Below are positions 26,428 to 35,799 of a stretch of DNA of 64,000 nucleotides, in pieces. Every line of letters starts with the position of its first letter. Position 1 is the stretch's first letter. Source of the stretch: Pseudorhodobacter sp. PARRP1 (GTDB lineage: Bacteria; Pseudomonadota; Alphaproteobacteria; Rhodobacterales; Rhodobacteraceae); contig NKIU01000001.1 in assembly GCA_002256245.1 (NCBI GenBank), positions 310,001 to 374,000 of the forward strand, written 5' to 3'. The position numbers and the translations under genes are program-made. The notes beneath the pieces are model-generated. The model did no database searches. It was not told where the DNA came from and saw nothing but the letters and a program-made list of their open reading frames with translations.

Positions 26428-26443
26428 ATGGCGACTCCGGAAG
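26428..26443. repeat. attR-side copy of the 16-bp att core within tRNA-Arg
   Basis: ATGGCGACTCCGGAAG covers the CCA end and part of the acceptor/T arm of tRNA-Arg(TCT), so the insertion leaves the tRNA gene intact. Confidence 0.9.
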
Positions 26444-26505
26444 GACTTGAACCCTCAACCCCAGACTTAGAAGGTCCGTGCTCTATCCAGTTGAGCTACG
26501 GAGCC
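26429..26505 (-). tRNA. tRNA-Arg(TCT)
   Basis: 77-nt cloverleaf on the minus strand. The acceptor stem GGCTCCG pairs with CGGAGTC (one G-U), the discriminator is G and CCA is encoded. The anticodon stem CGGAC/GTCTG holds loop CTTCTAA with anticodon TCT. The T loop reads GGTTCAAGTCC. Its 3' end is the attachment site of the adjacent island. Confidence 0.95.
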
Positions 26506-26536
26506 GCATTTAGCCTATTTGCGGCAGGATTGGCCG

Positions 26537-27001
26537 TTACGCAAGGCTGCGCGTCATGAAAACAGAGTTCGGGTCCTCGCTGTACCCCTCGAACGGCGGG
26601 CAGTCGGTGAAACCGGCTTTGTAATACAGCGCGCGGGCGGCGATGAAGGTGGGCTGCACCCCGGTTTCCAGCGACAGGCGTTGCAGGCCTGCCGCTTTTG
26701 CCGCCGCGACAAGATGATCCAGCATCACCCGCGACAGGCCGCGACCGCGCGCCTCGGCGAGCACGTGCATCGATTTGATCTCGGCATGGCGCGCGTCAAT
26801 GCGTTTGAAAGCGCCCATCGCCAAAGGTTGTCCGCCATCGCGCAGCACGAAGAAATCCACCGCAGGGATCGCCAGTTCGGACGCATCCATCATGTGGATA
26901 CTTTCGGGCGGCGTATCGGCGTGCATGTCTGCGGTATGGCGCTGCATCAGCAGCGCCAGATCTGCGCCCAACGGGCTTTCCTTGGCGATGGTAACGCTCA
27001 C
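26537..27001 (-). CDS. GNAT-family N-acetyltransferase
   Basis: 154 aa from a GTG that overlaps the preceding stop (GTGA). Acetyl-CoA binding motif A is seen in SMHVLAEARGRGLSRVMLDHLV (the RGRGLS pyrophosphate loop), followed by LSLETG and ALYYKAGFTDC, typical of GNAT enzymes. Substrate is unknown. The region upstream of the GTG belongs to the DUF945/DUF2125-like gene, so longer starts were rejected. Confidence 0.85.
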   Translation of the reverse strand: MSVTIAKESPLGADLALLMQRHTADMHADTPPESIHMMDASELAIPAVDFFVLRDGGQPLAMGAFKRIDARHAEIKSMHVLAEARGRGLSRVMLDHLVAAAKAAGLQRLSLETGVQPTFIAARALYYKAGFTDCPPFEGYSEDPNSVFMTRSLA

Positions 27002-28428
27002 TGTGCGCCCATCATATTGGTGCCGTTGACAAGGAAACCGCCGGTTGCGGTGGATTCCAATTCCCACACCAAAGCGCCGTTTTCACCTGGCTTGGCCATG
27101 CTTTCGGCCATTTTCAGCATCGGCGTGATCTGGCCTGTCATCTCGGCGGGGCCTGCGGCCAAAGCCTGTTCGACAGCCGTCATGCCAGTGAGCGTGACTG
27201 TGGCTTTGCCGACCGGCATCGGAGTGGCGGGGCCCGCGCTGAACATGCCGTCATAGGTCACGCTGTAAAGCGGCGAGGTGATGGTGCCCGGTGCCAGCGT
27301 GATATCGACAACACCGTCAGGCAGCAAAGCCGCCAGCAGCGCCTGATCTTGCTCGGGGGTGTTGGGCTTGGGGTTCACCATGTCCATCGTCTCAAGCATG
27401 ATCGCCGCCGGAGCCGCAAGATTGAAGCGCGATGCCTTGAAATCAAGCGTCAGAGATGTCGGCACCAGTTGCGCCGCCCATTCCGGCACAAGGCCTGCAG
27501 GCAGGCTTAGGCCATTGATGCTGAAAGCCTCGCGGAACATACCGTCATCGACAAGGCCGTTCGCCTCAACCTCAACCCCCATGTCGGTCATGGCGACGGC
27601 ACCCATCGGAGTGTCAACCTTGACGGCTTTGACCGCGCTGGTGCTGATGATGTGGTTAAACAGCGGCATGCCGTCCGTGATGATGCCTTTCAGCGTATCC
27701 TGCTGTGCGGCTGCGGCTGCTGCATCGGGGTTGGCCACTGCGAATGCGATCAGTTTGTAAAACGCATCCGGGCGCAGGCCCGAAATGTCAGCCGTGCCCG
27801 TCTGGGTTTCGGCGGTCAGCGTGAACGGCATGCCCATTTCCGGCACGGTCATCGTTTGGGACAGGCCCGTCGCCTCGTAAGTGCCCGTGCTGTCAACGCC
27901 ACCATCGGCACCTTCTTCGGCGGTGCCCTCAAACGTCATGCTGGCAACGCTATAGGCCACGTTGGTTTCGGATTTTGTGGTCGGATCGGTGATCTTCTCG
28001 CTCAGCGCCATGTCGGTGACAGTGGTGGTCGAGGCGGTGAAGCTTTGCAGCGCCTCATCAAAGGTGCCGCTGCTTTTGTAGCTGGCAACCTTCACCGAAA
28101 TATCCGCAGCACCGGGAACCGACAGGGTCAGATCAAGCGGCTGGTCCTGCTCCATCTCCCAGGTGCCGTCGCCGTTGTCGGTCAGGCTGAACTCGATCGG
28201 GGTGACAGTGGCCTTGACCTCTGCCGGGGCCTTGGCGATCAGCGGCGCGAAATCGAGGGTAACATCATACACATCGTCGCCCGCTTCCACGCTGACGACG
28301 CCTTCGGTCGCGCCCAGATAGGCTTGCAGCGTGGCCGTCAGCGCATCCGCGCCTTCTTGCGTCGCCTCTGCCGCGGCCATGCTGGCGCACAGGCTGAGGG
28401 GGATCGCGATCATGGATGTATAGCGCAT
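26998..28428 (-). CDS. Secreted DUF945/DUF2125-like protein
   Basis: 476 aa from MRYTSMIAIPLSLCASMAAAEA, a Sec signal peptide cleaved near residue 20; AGGA stands upstream. The mature protein is repetitive beta-rich: DVTLDFAPLIAKAP, then EFSLTDNGDGTWEMEQ and later KAVKVDTPMGAVAMTDMGVEVEAN. This layout matches alphaproteobacterial periplasmic proteins annotated DUF2125 or DUF945. Function is unknown. It is translationally coupled to the acetyltransferase gene. Confidence 0.65.
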   Translation of the reverse strand: MRYTSMIAIPLSLCASMAAAEATQEGADALTATLQAYLGATEGVVSVEAGDDVYDVTLDFAPLIAKAPAEVKATVTPIEFSLTDNGDGTWEMEQDQPLDLTLSVPGAADISVKVASYKSSGTFDEALQSFTASTTTVTDMALSEKITDPTTKSETNVAYSVASMTFEGTAEEGADGGVDSTGTYEATGLSQTMTVPEMGMPFTLTAETQTGTADISGLRPDAFYKLIAFAVANPDAAAAAAQQDTLKGIITDGMPLFNHIISTSAVKAVKVDTPMGAVAMTDMGVEVEANGLVDDGMFREAFSINGLSLPAGLVPEWAAQLVPTSLTLDFKASRFNLAAPAAIMLETMDMVNPKPNTPEQDQALLAALLPDGVVDITLAPGTITSPLYSVTYDGMFSAGPATPMPVGKATVTLTGMTAVEQALAAGPAEMTGQITPMLKMAESMAKPGENGALVWELESTATGGFLVNGTNMMGAQ

Positions 28429-28495
28429 GGTTAAATCCTTGTTTAAGTTGAAAAAGGGCCGCCTAAAAACTTGCCCTAATCGGGCTGCCGAGGCT

Positions 28496-28807
28496 TCAGT
28501 GTGTCCACACACCGCGGCGGTCGGTTGCGAAATTCTCACCATAGCCGCGCTGACGGATCAACGGCTTGCGCTTTTGCGGCTCGATCACATCAAATTCAAT
28601 GGCGTTTGCGGTGGCATAGGCCTCTGCCGCCTCACGCGTGTCAAAACGCAGCTTGACCTGCGCTTGCGTGTCCGAGGAACTTGTCCAGCCCATCAAAGGA
28701 TCAACCTCACGCGCCGAGGCGGGGGCAAATTCCAGCACCCAGCCGGTGGTTTTGGCGGTGCCAGATTGCATGGCGGTCTTGGCGGGCTGATAGATGCGGG
28801 CGCGCAT
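28496..28807 (-). CDS. ETC complex I subunit, NDUFS4-like
   Basis: 103 aa. Starts [20 protein letters not shown] and contains [28 protein letters not shown] and VIEPQKRKP, the pattern of the NDUFS4/AQDQ (18 kDa) accessory subunit of NADH dehydrogenase. It acts at the peripheral arm of complex I at the inner membrane. A full-length match for bacterial homologues, transcribed away from uvrB. Confidence 0.88.
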   Translation of the reverse strand: MRARIYQPAKTAMQSGTAKTTGWVLEFAPASAREVDPLMGWTSSSDTQAQVKLRFDTREAAEAYATANAIEFDVIEPQKRKPLIRQRGYGENFATDRRGVWTH

Positions 28808-29166
28808 GAGGAAACTCCCTGAATGTTGCCACGTTTATTCCGAAATTGGCGGGGAAAGGCAAGGCAGAAGGCGCTGTCGATTGATCGCGAGGGGTGTGGG
28901 TGGGGTGTGTGGTGCGACCAACCGACAGCTGAGTTTGCTGCTTGCCCCACCAACTTGCCGCAACTTGCGCATCCAGACAACTATAAAGTGCGCCTTTGAT
29001 CTTCATTTTCGTTAAAATTGCATTTCATTCTTTCACCTTCGCACAACAAAGGTGAACAGAACCTTTCAAAATGCACCGCGCACAACGCTTTCTGGCCTCG
29101 CCCCCTTTCACGGGAACAAAAACGGAATAGATTAGTTTCCTCAGGGAATCGCATGAAGGATCGGTT
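28808..29166. other. Divergent intergenic region between the NDUFS4-like gene and uvrB
   Basis: About 360 bp without a gene. The right half, with AT-rich segments, should hold the uvrB promoter; a possible LexA half-site pair lies at 29114-29128. Confidence 0.5.
29114..29128 (+). promoter_or_regulatory. Possible LexA (SOS) box upstream of uvrB
   Basis: GAACAAAAACGGAAT is one base away from the complement of the alphaproteobacterial GTTC-N7-GTTC box. It sits about 40 bp before the uvrB start, and uvrB is commonly SOS-regulated. The mismatch makes it tentative. Confidence 0.3.
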
Positions 29167-31347
29167 GTGCCCCATAACAACGTCAACGCCGTGACCGAAC
29201 GCCCCGACGTGCTGACCCGCCCCAAGCTGGAGGGCGGACGCCGGTTTGTGCTGAAGACGCAGTTTGAGGCCGCAGGCGATCAGCCGACGGCCATTGCGGC
29301 GCTGTCGCAAGGCGTGCTGGAGGGTGAGCATGATCAGGTTTTGCTGGGGGCTACCGGCACCGGCAAGACTTTCACCATGGCGAAGGTGATCGAACAAACC
29401 CAACGCCCGGCGATCATTCTGGCGCCCAACAAGACGCTGGCTGCGCAATTATACGGTGAATTCAAGACCTTCTTCCCCGACAACGCGGTGGAATACTTCG
29501 TTTCCTACTACGACTACTACCAGCCCGAAGCCTACGTGGCCCGCACCGATACCTTCATCGAGAAGGAATCGCAGATCAACGAACAGATCGACCGGATGCG
29601 CCACTCGGCCACCCGTGCGCTGCTGGAGCGTGACGATGTGATCATCGTGGCCTCGGTGTCGTGCATCTATGGCATCGGCTCGGTCGAGACCTATTCCGCG
29701 ATGACGCAAGATTTGCTGGTAGGGCAAAGCTATGATCAGCGGCAGGTGGTGGGCGAGTTGGTGGCGCAGGCCTATAAGCGCAACGATCAGGCGTTCCAGC
29801 GCGGCACCTTCCGGGTGCGCGGCGACAGCCTTGAAGTATGGCCCGCCCACCTTGAAGACCGGGCATGGCGGTTCTCGTTCTTCGGGGAAGAACTTGAAGC
29901 GATCATCGAATTCGATCCTTTGACCGGGGCGAAAACCGACAATTTCAAGCAAATCCGCATCTATGCCAATTCGCACTACGTCACCCCGCGCCCGACGATG
30001 AACCAAGCCGTGATCGGCATCAAGAAAGAGCTGCGCCAGACGCTCGACCTGATGGTATCGCAGGGCAAACTGCTGGAAGCGCAACGGTTGGAGCAGCGCA
30101 CCTCGTTCGATCTGGAAATGCTGGAGGCGACCGGGGTTTGCAACGGCATCGAGAACTACTCGCGCTACCTGACGGGCCGTGCACCCGGAGAGCCGCCACC
30201 GACGCTGTTCGAATTCATCCCCGACAATGCGATTGTTTTTGCAGACGAATCCCACGTCTCGGTGCCGCAGATCGGCGGCATGTATAAAGGCGACTTCCGG
30301 CGCAAGATGACGCTGGCCGAACATGGCTTCCGCCTGCCCTCTTGCATGGACAACCGCCCGCTGAAGTTTGAGGAATGGGACGCGATGCGCACCCAGACCG
30401 TGTTCGTCTCGGCCACCCCGGCCGCATGGGAGATGGAGCAGACCGGCGGCGTGTTTGTCGAACAGGTGATCCGCCCCACCGGGCTGGTTGATCCGCAGAT
30501 CGAAATCCGCCCGGTCGATATGCAGGTCGATGATCTGCTCGACGAGATCCGCCGTGTGGCGGCTTTGGGCCTGCGGGTGCTGGTGACGACGCTGACCAAG
30601 CGGATGGCCGAAGACCTGACCGAGTATTTCCACGAACAGGGCATCCGCATCCGCTATATGCACAGTGACATCGACACCATCGAACGCATTGAAATCCTGC
30701 GCGATTTGCGGCTGGGCGCGTTTGATGTGCTGGTCGGCATCAACCTTTTGCGCGAAGGCCTGGATATTCCGGAATGTGGGCTGGTGGCCATTCTGGACGC
30801 GGATAAGGAAGGCTTCCTGCGCTCGGAAACCTCGCTGATCCAGACCATCGGGCGGGCGGCGCGCAACTCGGAAGGCCGGGTGATCATGTATGCCGACCGC
30901 ATCACCGGCAGCATGGAGCGCGCGATTGGCGAGACCAACCGGCGGCGCGACAAGCAGATTGCCTACAACACCTTGCACGGCATCACCCCCACCACGATCA
31001 AGAAAAACGTCGAGGATGTGCTGCTGGGCATTTACCAAGGCGACACCGATCAGGCGCGGGTCACGGCGAAGATCGACAAGCCGATGCTGGGCAACAACCT
31101 GGCCAGCCATCTGGATGCTTTGCGTCTGGCGATGCGCAAGGCCGCCGAAAACCTCGAATTCGAAGAGGCCGCACGCCTGCGCGATGAGGTCAAGCGGCTG
31201 GAAGCGGTAGAGTTGACCATCGCCGACGACCCGCTGGCGCGACAATCGGTGGTCGAGGAAGCGGTGGAAGAGGCGGTAAAAATGGCCGGCCGCTCCACCG
31301 CCGGGCGCGCCGGGATGCGCGGCGGCAAAGCGCGGCGGAGGAAATAG
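29167..31347 (+). CDS. uvrB: Excinuclease ABC subunit UvrB
   Basis: 726-aa nucleotide-excision repair helicase-like subunit that loads at damage with UvrA and recruits UvrC. GTG start with AAGGA about 8 bases upstream. Walker A GATGTGKT is at residues 61-68, the beta-hairpin region is seen around [11 protein letters not shown], motif DESHVSVPQ and helicase motifs [22 protein letters not shown] and [14 protein letters not shown] follow. The UVR motif for UvrC contact is at the C terminus ([17 protein letters not shown]), followed by a basic tail. Confidence 0.97.
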   Translation: MPHNNVNAVTERPDVLTRPKLEGGRRFVLKTQFEAAGDQPTAIAALSQGVLEGEHDQVLLGATGTGKTFTMAKVIEQTQRPAIILAPNKTLAAQLYGEFKTFFPDNAVEYFVSYYDYYQPEAYVARTDTFIEKESQINEQIDRMRHSATRALLERDDVIIVASVSCIYGIGSVETYSAMTQDLLVGQSYDQRQVVGELVAQAYKRNDQAFQRGTFRVRGDSLEVWPAHLEDRAWRFSFFGEELEAIIEFDPLTGAKTDNFKQIRIYANSHYVTPRPTMNQAVIGIKKELRQTLDLMVSQGKLLEAQRLEQRTSFDLEMLEATGVCNGIENYSRYLTGRAPGEPPPTLFEFIPDNAIVFADESHVSVPQIGGMYKGDFRRKMTLAEHGFRLPSCMDNRPLKFEEWDAMRTQTVFVSATPAAWEMEQTGGVFVEQVIRPTGLVDPQIEIRPVDMQVDDLLDEIRRVAALGLRVLVTTLTKRMAEDLTEYFHEQGIRIRYMHSDIDTIERIEILRDLRLGAFDVLVGINLLREGLDIPECGLVAILDADKEGFLRSETSLIQTIGRAARNSEGRVIMYADRITGSMERAIGETNRRRDKQIAYNTLHGITPTTIKKNVEDVLLGIYQGDTDQARVTAKIDKPMLGNNLASHLDALRLAMRKAAENLEFEEAARLRDEVKRLEAVELTIADDPLARQSVVEEAVEEAVKMAGRSTAGRAGMRGGKARRRK

Positions 31348-31665
31348 TCAGAACGCCGCGACCACCTCATACATCACCGGCTCGAACCCGCGGCACAGGG
31401 TGTTGATCTCGCGGTTGCGCGCGCGCATGTCCGGGCTGCGCAGCATCGCCTGATAATCCTCGCGCCGCTGCCATTGCGAATAGTTGCACACCCGCGTCAT
31501 CGCATCATTCATATGCAGGCCCGCGGCGATAAAGCCCGGTTGGTGCCGGATAAACTCATCGTAAGCCGCTTGCAGCTTTTCCATCAGATCATGCGCTGTG
31601 GCGGGGGTCATCTCGAACGTGGTGATCACGGTCTGGCCGTGGAAACTGGCGGAGATTTCGGTCAT
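31348..31665 (-). CDS. Antibiotic biosynthesis monooxygenase (ABM) domain protein
   Basis: 105-aa single ferredoxin-like ABM domain: TTFEMTPATAHDLMEKLQAA, then QPGFIAAGLHMNDAMTRVCN and YSQWQRREDYQAML. Such proteins act as small cofactor-free monooxygenases, haem-degrading enzymes or quinone-binding proteins. Substrate is unknown. It converges on uvrB, whose stop abuts its own. Confidence 0.8.
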   Translation of the reverse strand: MTEISASFHGQTVITTFEMTPATAHDLMEKLQAAYDEFIRHQPGFIAAGLHMNDAMTRVCNYSQWQRREDYQAMLRSPDMRARNREINTLCRGFEPVMYEVVAAF

Positions 31666-31773
31666 GGCGGGCCTCCTTTACGGTCAGGCTAGGCCTTGGG
31701 CGCGAGTCGGGCAAGGGCTTGGCAGCGCAGGCATTTCGCGGCATTGTGCCAGCCAGCAACGAAAAGGCCGCGC

Positions 31774-31962
31774 ATGAAAATCCTCGACCCGCATGATCCG
31801 TTCTTCAACAAGGCGTGGGTGCGCTGGGCCACCTCGGTTCTGCCGCTGCTGTGGGGTCTGGTCGAGTTCTACTACAACAGCCCCGGCTGGGGGATTTTGT
31901 TCGTGGTGGCAGGGGCTTACGCGTTCTACAAGTTGATCCTTACCCGCGTGGACAACGGATAG
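31774..31962 (+). CDS. Small two-helix membrane protein
   Basis: 62 aa from MKILDPHDPFFNKAW; the frame extends upstream without a better start. Two hydrophobic segments (WATSVLPLLWGLVEFYYN and GILFVVAGAYAFYKLIL) suggest a helical hairpin in the inner membrane. The MKILDPHDPFF opening recurs in small Rhodobacteraceae membrane proteins of unknown function. Its end overlaps the convergent lipoprotein gene by 23 bp. Confidence 0.7.
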   Translation: MKILDPHDPFFNKAWVRWATSVLPLLWGLVEFYYNSPGWGILFVVAGAYAFYKLILTRVDNG

Positions 31963-32236
31963 AGCCGCGCATTTCGCCGGAATCGCCCTGCAGGCTGGCC
32001 TCGTTCAGCTTGCACCCCGTCACCTCGGGGATCAGCGCGATCATCTGGGCGCGAATGTCGTCATGCGCGCCACGTTTGGCATAGCCGAGGCGGATCACCT
32101 CGACCCGCTTTTGCGTATAATAGACAGTGTATTGGTGGCCATCGCGGGTGACATCCGCGCGCTTGGCATTGAAAAACTCGGGCGCGGGCTGGGCACCACA
32201 GGCGGCGAGGAGGAGAAGGAGCGTCAGGGCTTTCAT
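31940..32236 (-). CDS. Small lipoprotein, hypothetical
   Basis: 98 aa. N-terminal MKALTLLLLLAACGAQ is a lipoprotein signal with lipobox LAAC (Cys13). The mature part, HQYTVYYTQKRVEVIRLGYAKRG and CKLNEASLQGDSGEMRGSIRC with two cysteines, resembles uncharacterised Rhodobacteraceae outer- or inner-membrane lipoproteins. Function is unknown. Confidence 0.7.
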   Translation of the reverse strand: MKALTLLLLLAACGAQPAPEFFNAKRADVTRDGHQYTVYYTQKRVEVIRLGYAKRGAHDDIRAQMIALIPEVTGCKLNEASLQGDSGEMRGSIRCPRG

Positions 32237-32363
32237 CCCAACACCTTGCCGGGGATTGGTTAAGCCTTGGTTAACGGCGGAATTGCGCCGAGGCGTTTCG
32301 GGCGGGGAACGAAGCCGGGGTTGGCGCGTTAGCGGGTATCAGCCAATTTTGCAGGAGGCTTCC

Positions 32364-32576
32364 ATGACCATCAAATCTTACATCCTCGTCGGTATCGCGG
32401 CGTTTGGCCTATCCGGCTGCCTTGCCAGCGACGCCGAACGCGGCCTCGCCGGTGCCGCCGGCGGCGCGGTGATTGCCGGGGCGACCGGCGGCAATGCGGT
32501 GACGGGCGCCGTGATCGGCGGCGCAGGCGGCTACTTCTGCCGCGATCTGAACGTGCCGGGGTGCCGGAATCGGTGA
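32364..32576 (+). CDS. Glycine-zipper lipoprotein
   Basis: 70 aa from the ATG at 32364, with GCAGGAGG at good distance. Lipobox LSGC follows a short hydrophobic leader, then GLAGAAGGAVIAGATGGNAVTG is a glycine-zipper that can form a membrane-spanning helical hairpin. The short C-terminal tail (RDLNVPGCRNR) is cysteine containing. Similar proteins are predicted outer-membrane lipoproteins of unknown role. Confidence 0.75.
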   Translation: MTIKSYILVGIAAFGLSGCLASDAERGLAGAAGGAVIAGATGGNAVTGAVIGGAGGYFCRDLNVPGCRNR

Positions 32577-32591
32577 GGGTTGGCGTGAGAG

Positions 32592-32616
32592 GGGCGGGCA
32601 ATAACATCACCCGCCC
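32592..32616 (+). terminator. GC hairpin after the glycine-zipper gene
   Basis: GGGCGGG-N11-CCCGCCC, 16 bp after the stop, followed by TGTTGCC. A likely weak terminator; it also marks the left edge of the AT-rich segment. Confidence 0.5.
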
Positions 32617-32692
32617 TGTTGCCTACTTCATTATCTGCCTAAATTTCATTTTCATCTACTTTCTTTAGAAAAAATTGGATTCTAGAATCTTA

Positions 32693-33580
32693 TTATTTTA
32701 TCTTTCCTGAGGCTGACACTTCCACAACAAACAGACTCTTTAGCCTATCATTTTTACTTTCGTTCCTAAATCCTCTAAGGGTAACATACTTTGCAAAGGT
32801 GTTCATCCTAGAAGTGTTTTCATACATACTTGCTACGATCATTGCTGCAGACCGCGCATTTCGCGCCAAGTCGCCTAGTTCAAATGGAATAGTCCTGTTC
32901 ATAGAATCTATGTAGATTCTACCCTTAAATGTGTTTACATTGTAGCTGGAAATAGCGCCCGTAAACTCGTCTAAATTTTTGTCGCGCACAGTGGCAGATA
33001 TATAATCGTATGTTTCCGCGTCAAAAAATCCGTCAAGCTTGCCTTGACCCCTCGCTGTGGACCAGTTGATCTGCGCATTGGTAGCCGTTTCAGAAAAAAC
33101 AATCGGCCTGTGGCAATCTTTAAGAGACGGTTCAACTTTTTCAATCAAACTATCAAAGCGGTCTTCGCTCAAATTATTTTCAATAATTTTGTCTTTTTTC
33201 GCTTCTTCAAGTTGCTCACCCAGCGTGCTGTCGAAATCGACATGAAACCCAAGTGCCTGCTGAATAACGTAATCCAATGCCGAAGCAGAAAGATAGCCAA
33301 GCGCACTATCCTTTGACGCCACGCCAACCGTTAAGGCAGTTCCAAATACAATTCCAGCGATTGCTTTCCAGCTACCTATTTCTGGAGGGCTTAGCAAAAG
33401 CTCAAAGCCCGACGCTGACGGAGATTGCGTAATCACCTCGCCATTAAGCAAAAGATGATTTGTTAGACTTATTGTGCGTTCAAACCCAACTAAGGCTTTT
33501 GCAATATCATAAAAATTTATGACACCTAAGCTAGAATCTGCACCCTTAAAGACAAGCTCTAAATTAAGATCTGCTTTCAT
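32693..33580 (-). CDS. AT-rich hypothetical protein, probably horizontally acquired
   Basis: 295 aa (MKADLNLELVFKGADSSLGV to VEVSASGKIK). A short hydrophobic segment around AIAGIVFGTALTVGVAS (residues ~72-90) may span or anchor to the membrane; flanking regions are charged. No family is recognised with certainty; it recalls uncharacterised proteins scattered among genomic islands. The codon use is far richer in A and T than lepA and uvrB, marking transfer. The SD (GGAGG, 33585-33589) partly overlaps a 12-bp hairpin. A defence or stress role is speculation. Confidence 0.65.
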   Translation of the reverse strand: MKADLNLELVFKGADSSLGVINFYDIAKALVGFERTISLTNHLLLNGEVITQSPSASGFELLLSPPEIGSWKAIAGIVFGTALTVGVASKDSALGYLSASALDYVIQQALGFHVDFDSTLGEQLEEAKKDKIIENNLSEDRFDSLIEKVEPSLKDCHRPIVFSETATNAQINWSTARGQGKLDGFFDAETYDYISATVRDKNLDEFTGAISSYNVNTFKGRIYIDSMNRTIPFELGDLARNARSAAMIVASMYENTSRMNTFAKYVTLRGFRNESKNDRLKSLFVVEVSASGKIK

Positions 33581-33587
33581 GGGACCT

Positions 33588-33620
33588 CCAGCTCTGTGTC
33601 ATAAGATAACACAGAGCTGG
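33588..33620 (-). promoter_or_regulatory. 12-bp hairpin between lepA and the AT-rich gene
   Basis: Perfect stem CCAGCTCTGTGT / ACACAGAGCTGG with a 9-base loop. It follows the lepA stop by 20 bp and ends in the SD of the next gene, with no T-run. It may terminate lepA transcripts or hide the SD of the acquired gene. Confidence 0.5.
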
Positions 33621-33639
33621 AAATCCTTGTCAACAGTGA

Positions 33640-35439
33640 TCAGCTATCCATCTTCAGCGCAGAAATAAACGCTTCCTGCGGAATCTCCACTTTCCCAAAC
33701 TGCCGCATCCGCTTTTTCCCGGCCTTCTGCTTCTCTAGCAGTTTCTTCTTCCGGCTGGCGTCCCCGCCGTAGCACTTCGCGGTCACGTCTTTGCGCATGG
33801 CGGACAGGGTTTCGCGGGCAATCACCCGCGCGCCAATCGCCGCCTGGATTGGGATTTTGAACATGTGGCGGGGGATCAGGTCTTTCAGTTTCTCGACCAT
33901 GGCGCGCCCGCGCGCCTCGGCCCGATCACGGTGGACCATCATCGACAGCGCATCGACGGGCTCTTCGTTCACAAGAATCGACATTTTGACAAGGAAATCT
34001 TCACGATATTCCGAGATGCTATAGTCAAAGGAGGCATAGCCCTGTGTGACCGATTTCAGGCGATCGTAGAAATCGAACACCACTTCGGCCAGCGGCAGAT
34101 CATACACCACCATGGCGCGCGACCCGGCATAGGACAGGTCCATCTGGATGCCGCGGCGGTCTTGGCACAGCTTTAGCACGTCGCCGAGGTAATCGTCGGG
34201 CACCATGATCGTGGCCTTGATCCGGGGTTCCTCGATATGGTCGATGTAGGTGAGGTCGGGCATGTCGGCGGGGTTGTGCAGATCCTGCACGGTGCCGTCT
34301 TTCATGTGGAGTTTGAAGACCACCGAAGGGGCGGTGGTGATCAGGTCGATGTCATATTCACGCTCTAGCCGGTCGCGGATGACTTCAAGGTGCAACAGGC
34401 CAAGGAAGCCGCAGCGGAAACCGAAGCCGAGTGCGGCGGAGGTTTCCATCTCGGTGCTGAACGACGCGTCGTTCAGCGACAGCTTCTCGATCGCGTCGCG
34501 CAGGTTTTCGAATTCGTTGGCATCGACCGGGAACAGGCCGCAGAACACCACGGGTTGCGCGGGTTTGAAGCCCGGCAGCGCCTCGGTGCAGCCTTTGCGT
34601 TCGTGGGTGATGGTGTCGCCGACGCGGGTGTCGCGGACTTGTTTGATCGAGGCGGTGAAGATGCCGATCTCGCCCGGGCCAAGTTCGGCGATATCGACCA
34701 TCTGGGGCTTGAGGACGGACAGCTTATCAATGCCGTAAACGGCGTTGGTCTGCATCATGCGGACGCGGTCGCCCTTTTTCATCACGCCGTCCATGATGCG
34801 GACCATGACGACCACGCCGAGGTAGGCGTCATACCAGCTGTCCACCAGCATGGCTTTCAGGGGGGCGTCGCGGTCGCCTTTTGGCGGCGGCAGGCGGGTG
34901 ACGATGGCTTCCAGCACGTCGGGGATGCCAAGGCCGGACTTGGCCGAGATCAGCACGGCATCGGAAGCGTCAAGGCCGATCACGTCTTCGATCTGCTGGC
35001 GGATGCGGTCGGGTTCGGCGGCGGGCAGGTCGATCTTGTTGAGGACGGGGACGATTTCGTGGCCCGCATCCAAGGCTTGATAGACGTTGGCCAGCGTTTG
35101 GGCCTCCACGCCCTGCGAGGCGTCCACCACGAGGAGGGAGCCTTCGACGGCGCGCATCGAGCGGCTGACTTCGTAGGCGAAATCGACGTGTCCGGGGGTG
35201 TCGATCAGGTTGAGGATATAGGTGCGGCCATCCTTGGCGGGATACTCGATCCGCACCGTGTTGGCCTTGATGGTGATGCCGCGCTCGCGCTCGATATCCA
35301 TGCTGTCCAGCATCTGCGCTTTCATGTCGCGCGCGGCGACCGTGCCCGTCATCTGGATCAGACGGTCGGCGAGGGTGGATTTACCGTGGTCGATATGGGC
35401 CACGATGGAGAAGTTGCGGATGAGATCAAGCTGGGTCAT
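33640..35439 (-). CDS. lepA: Elongation factor 4 (LepA)
   Basis: 599-aa translational GTPase that binds ribosomes and aids initiation/back-translocation. G1 motif AHIDHGKST is at residues 14-22, G2 [10 protein letters not shown]3 DTPGHVDF, G4 NKIDLPAA. The LepA-specific C terminus contains [22 protein letters not shown], which contacts tRNA and the ribosome. Full length. Upstream lies the palindrome GGTCCCGAAGCGGGACC. Confidence 0.97.
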   Translation of the reverse strand: MTQLDLIRNFSIVAHIDHGKSTLADRLIQMTGTVAARDMKAQMLDSMDIERERGITIKANTVRIEYPAKDGRTYILNLIDTPGHVDFAYEVSRSMRAVEGSLLVVDASQGVEAQTLANVYQALDAGHEIVPVLNKIDLPAAEPDRIRQQIEDVIGLDASDAVLISAKSGLGIPDVLEAIVTRLPPPKGDRDAPLKAMLVDSWYDAYLGVVVMVRIMDGVMKKGDRVRMMQTNAVYGIDKLSVLKPQMVDIAELGPGEIGIFTASIKQVRDTRVGDTITHERKGCTEALPGFKPAQPVVFCGLFPVDANEFENLRDAIEKLSLNDASFSTEMETSAALGFGFRCGFLGLLHLEVIRDRLEREYDIDLITTAPSVVFKLHMKDGTVQDLHNPADMPDLTYIDHIEEPRIKATIMVPDDYLGDVLKLCQDRRGIQMDLSYAGSRAMVVYDLPLAEVVFDFYDRLKSVTQGYASFDYSISEYREDFLVKMSILVNEEPVDALSMMVHRDRAEARGRAMVEKLKDLIPRHMFKIPIQAAIGARVIARETLSAMRKDVTAKCYGGDASRKKKLLEKQKAGKKRMRQFGKVEIPQEAFISALKMDS

Positions 35440-35799
35440 GCGCGCGATATAGCTTGGTTTGGGTGGGCCGTGAAGGGGGTTGTGGGCGCGCGGGGTGGTC
35501 CCGAAGCGGGACCGAAAATATATACAACTTTTTCAAACGCTTAGCCTTAGTCGTTTATGTTTTGTTAAGACTTCAGCGGCACCAGATTGCCCCGTTCAGA
35601 AGGCAAGCGACGGCCTGAGCAGCCGGTGTTGCGGGCCTGGGTAAGATTGCCGCCACGCGAGGGGGCGATGCGCCGCGGTAGGCTGCTTTGCGCCTTGTGG
35701 CCCGGTTCTTGAAAAATCGCGCGTTTGACGCCATAGTGATTCCACATAATGATCCGCAGGTGAGGGAAACCCGGCTGCGGGCGGTAAAGGCAGAGCGAC
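35440..35799. other. 360-bp non-coding region upstream of lepA
   Basis: Contains the palindrome GGTCCC-GAAGC-GGGACC at 35497-35513 and an AT-rich stretch after it. No credible gene was found on either strand. Presumed promoters for lepA (leftward) and the small secreted protein (rightward). Confidence 0.5.

Larger units (their letters stand above)
16764..26443. mobile_element. 9.7-kb integrative element in tRNA-Arg, a capsid-encoding satellite-like island
   Basis: Bounded by a 16-bp direct repeat identical to the 3' end of tRNA-Arg(TCT), with a tyrosine integrase immediately inside the tRNA-proximal end. Gene order: hypothetical, RecA-fold ATPase, TGTCCGG iterons, hypothetical, tandem-repeat array, leftward membrane and small genes, DUF1413-like/RHH pair, then rightward small genes, a DNA-binding protein, a ClpP protease-capsid fusion, an AlpA-like gene and int. 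No terminase, portal, tail or lysis gene was found. This resembles phage satellites that carry their own capsid (capsid-forming PICI, capsid-bearing tycheposon types); membership in any such class is inference. Confidence 0.85.

Noticed and set aside
16764-26443. Complete prophage
   Set aside because: Only capsid/protease of the structural set is found; no terminase, portal, tail, holin or endolysin in any plausible frame.
29449-31245. 598-codon frame antisense to uvrB
   Set aside because: uvrB carries all expected motifs in the plus frame; the antisense frame is a shadow.
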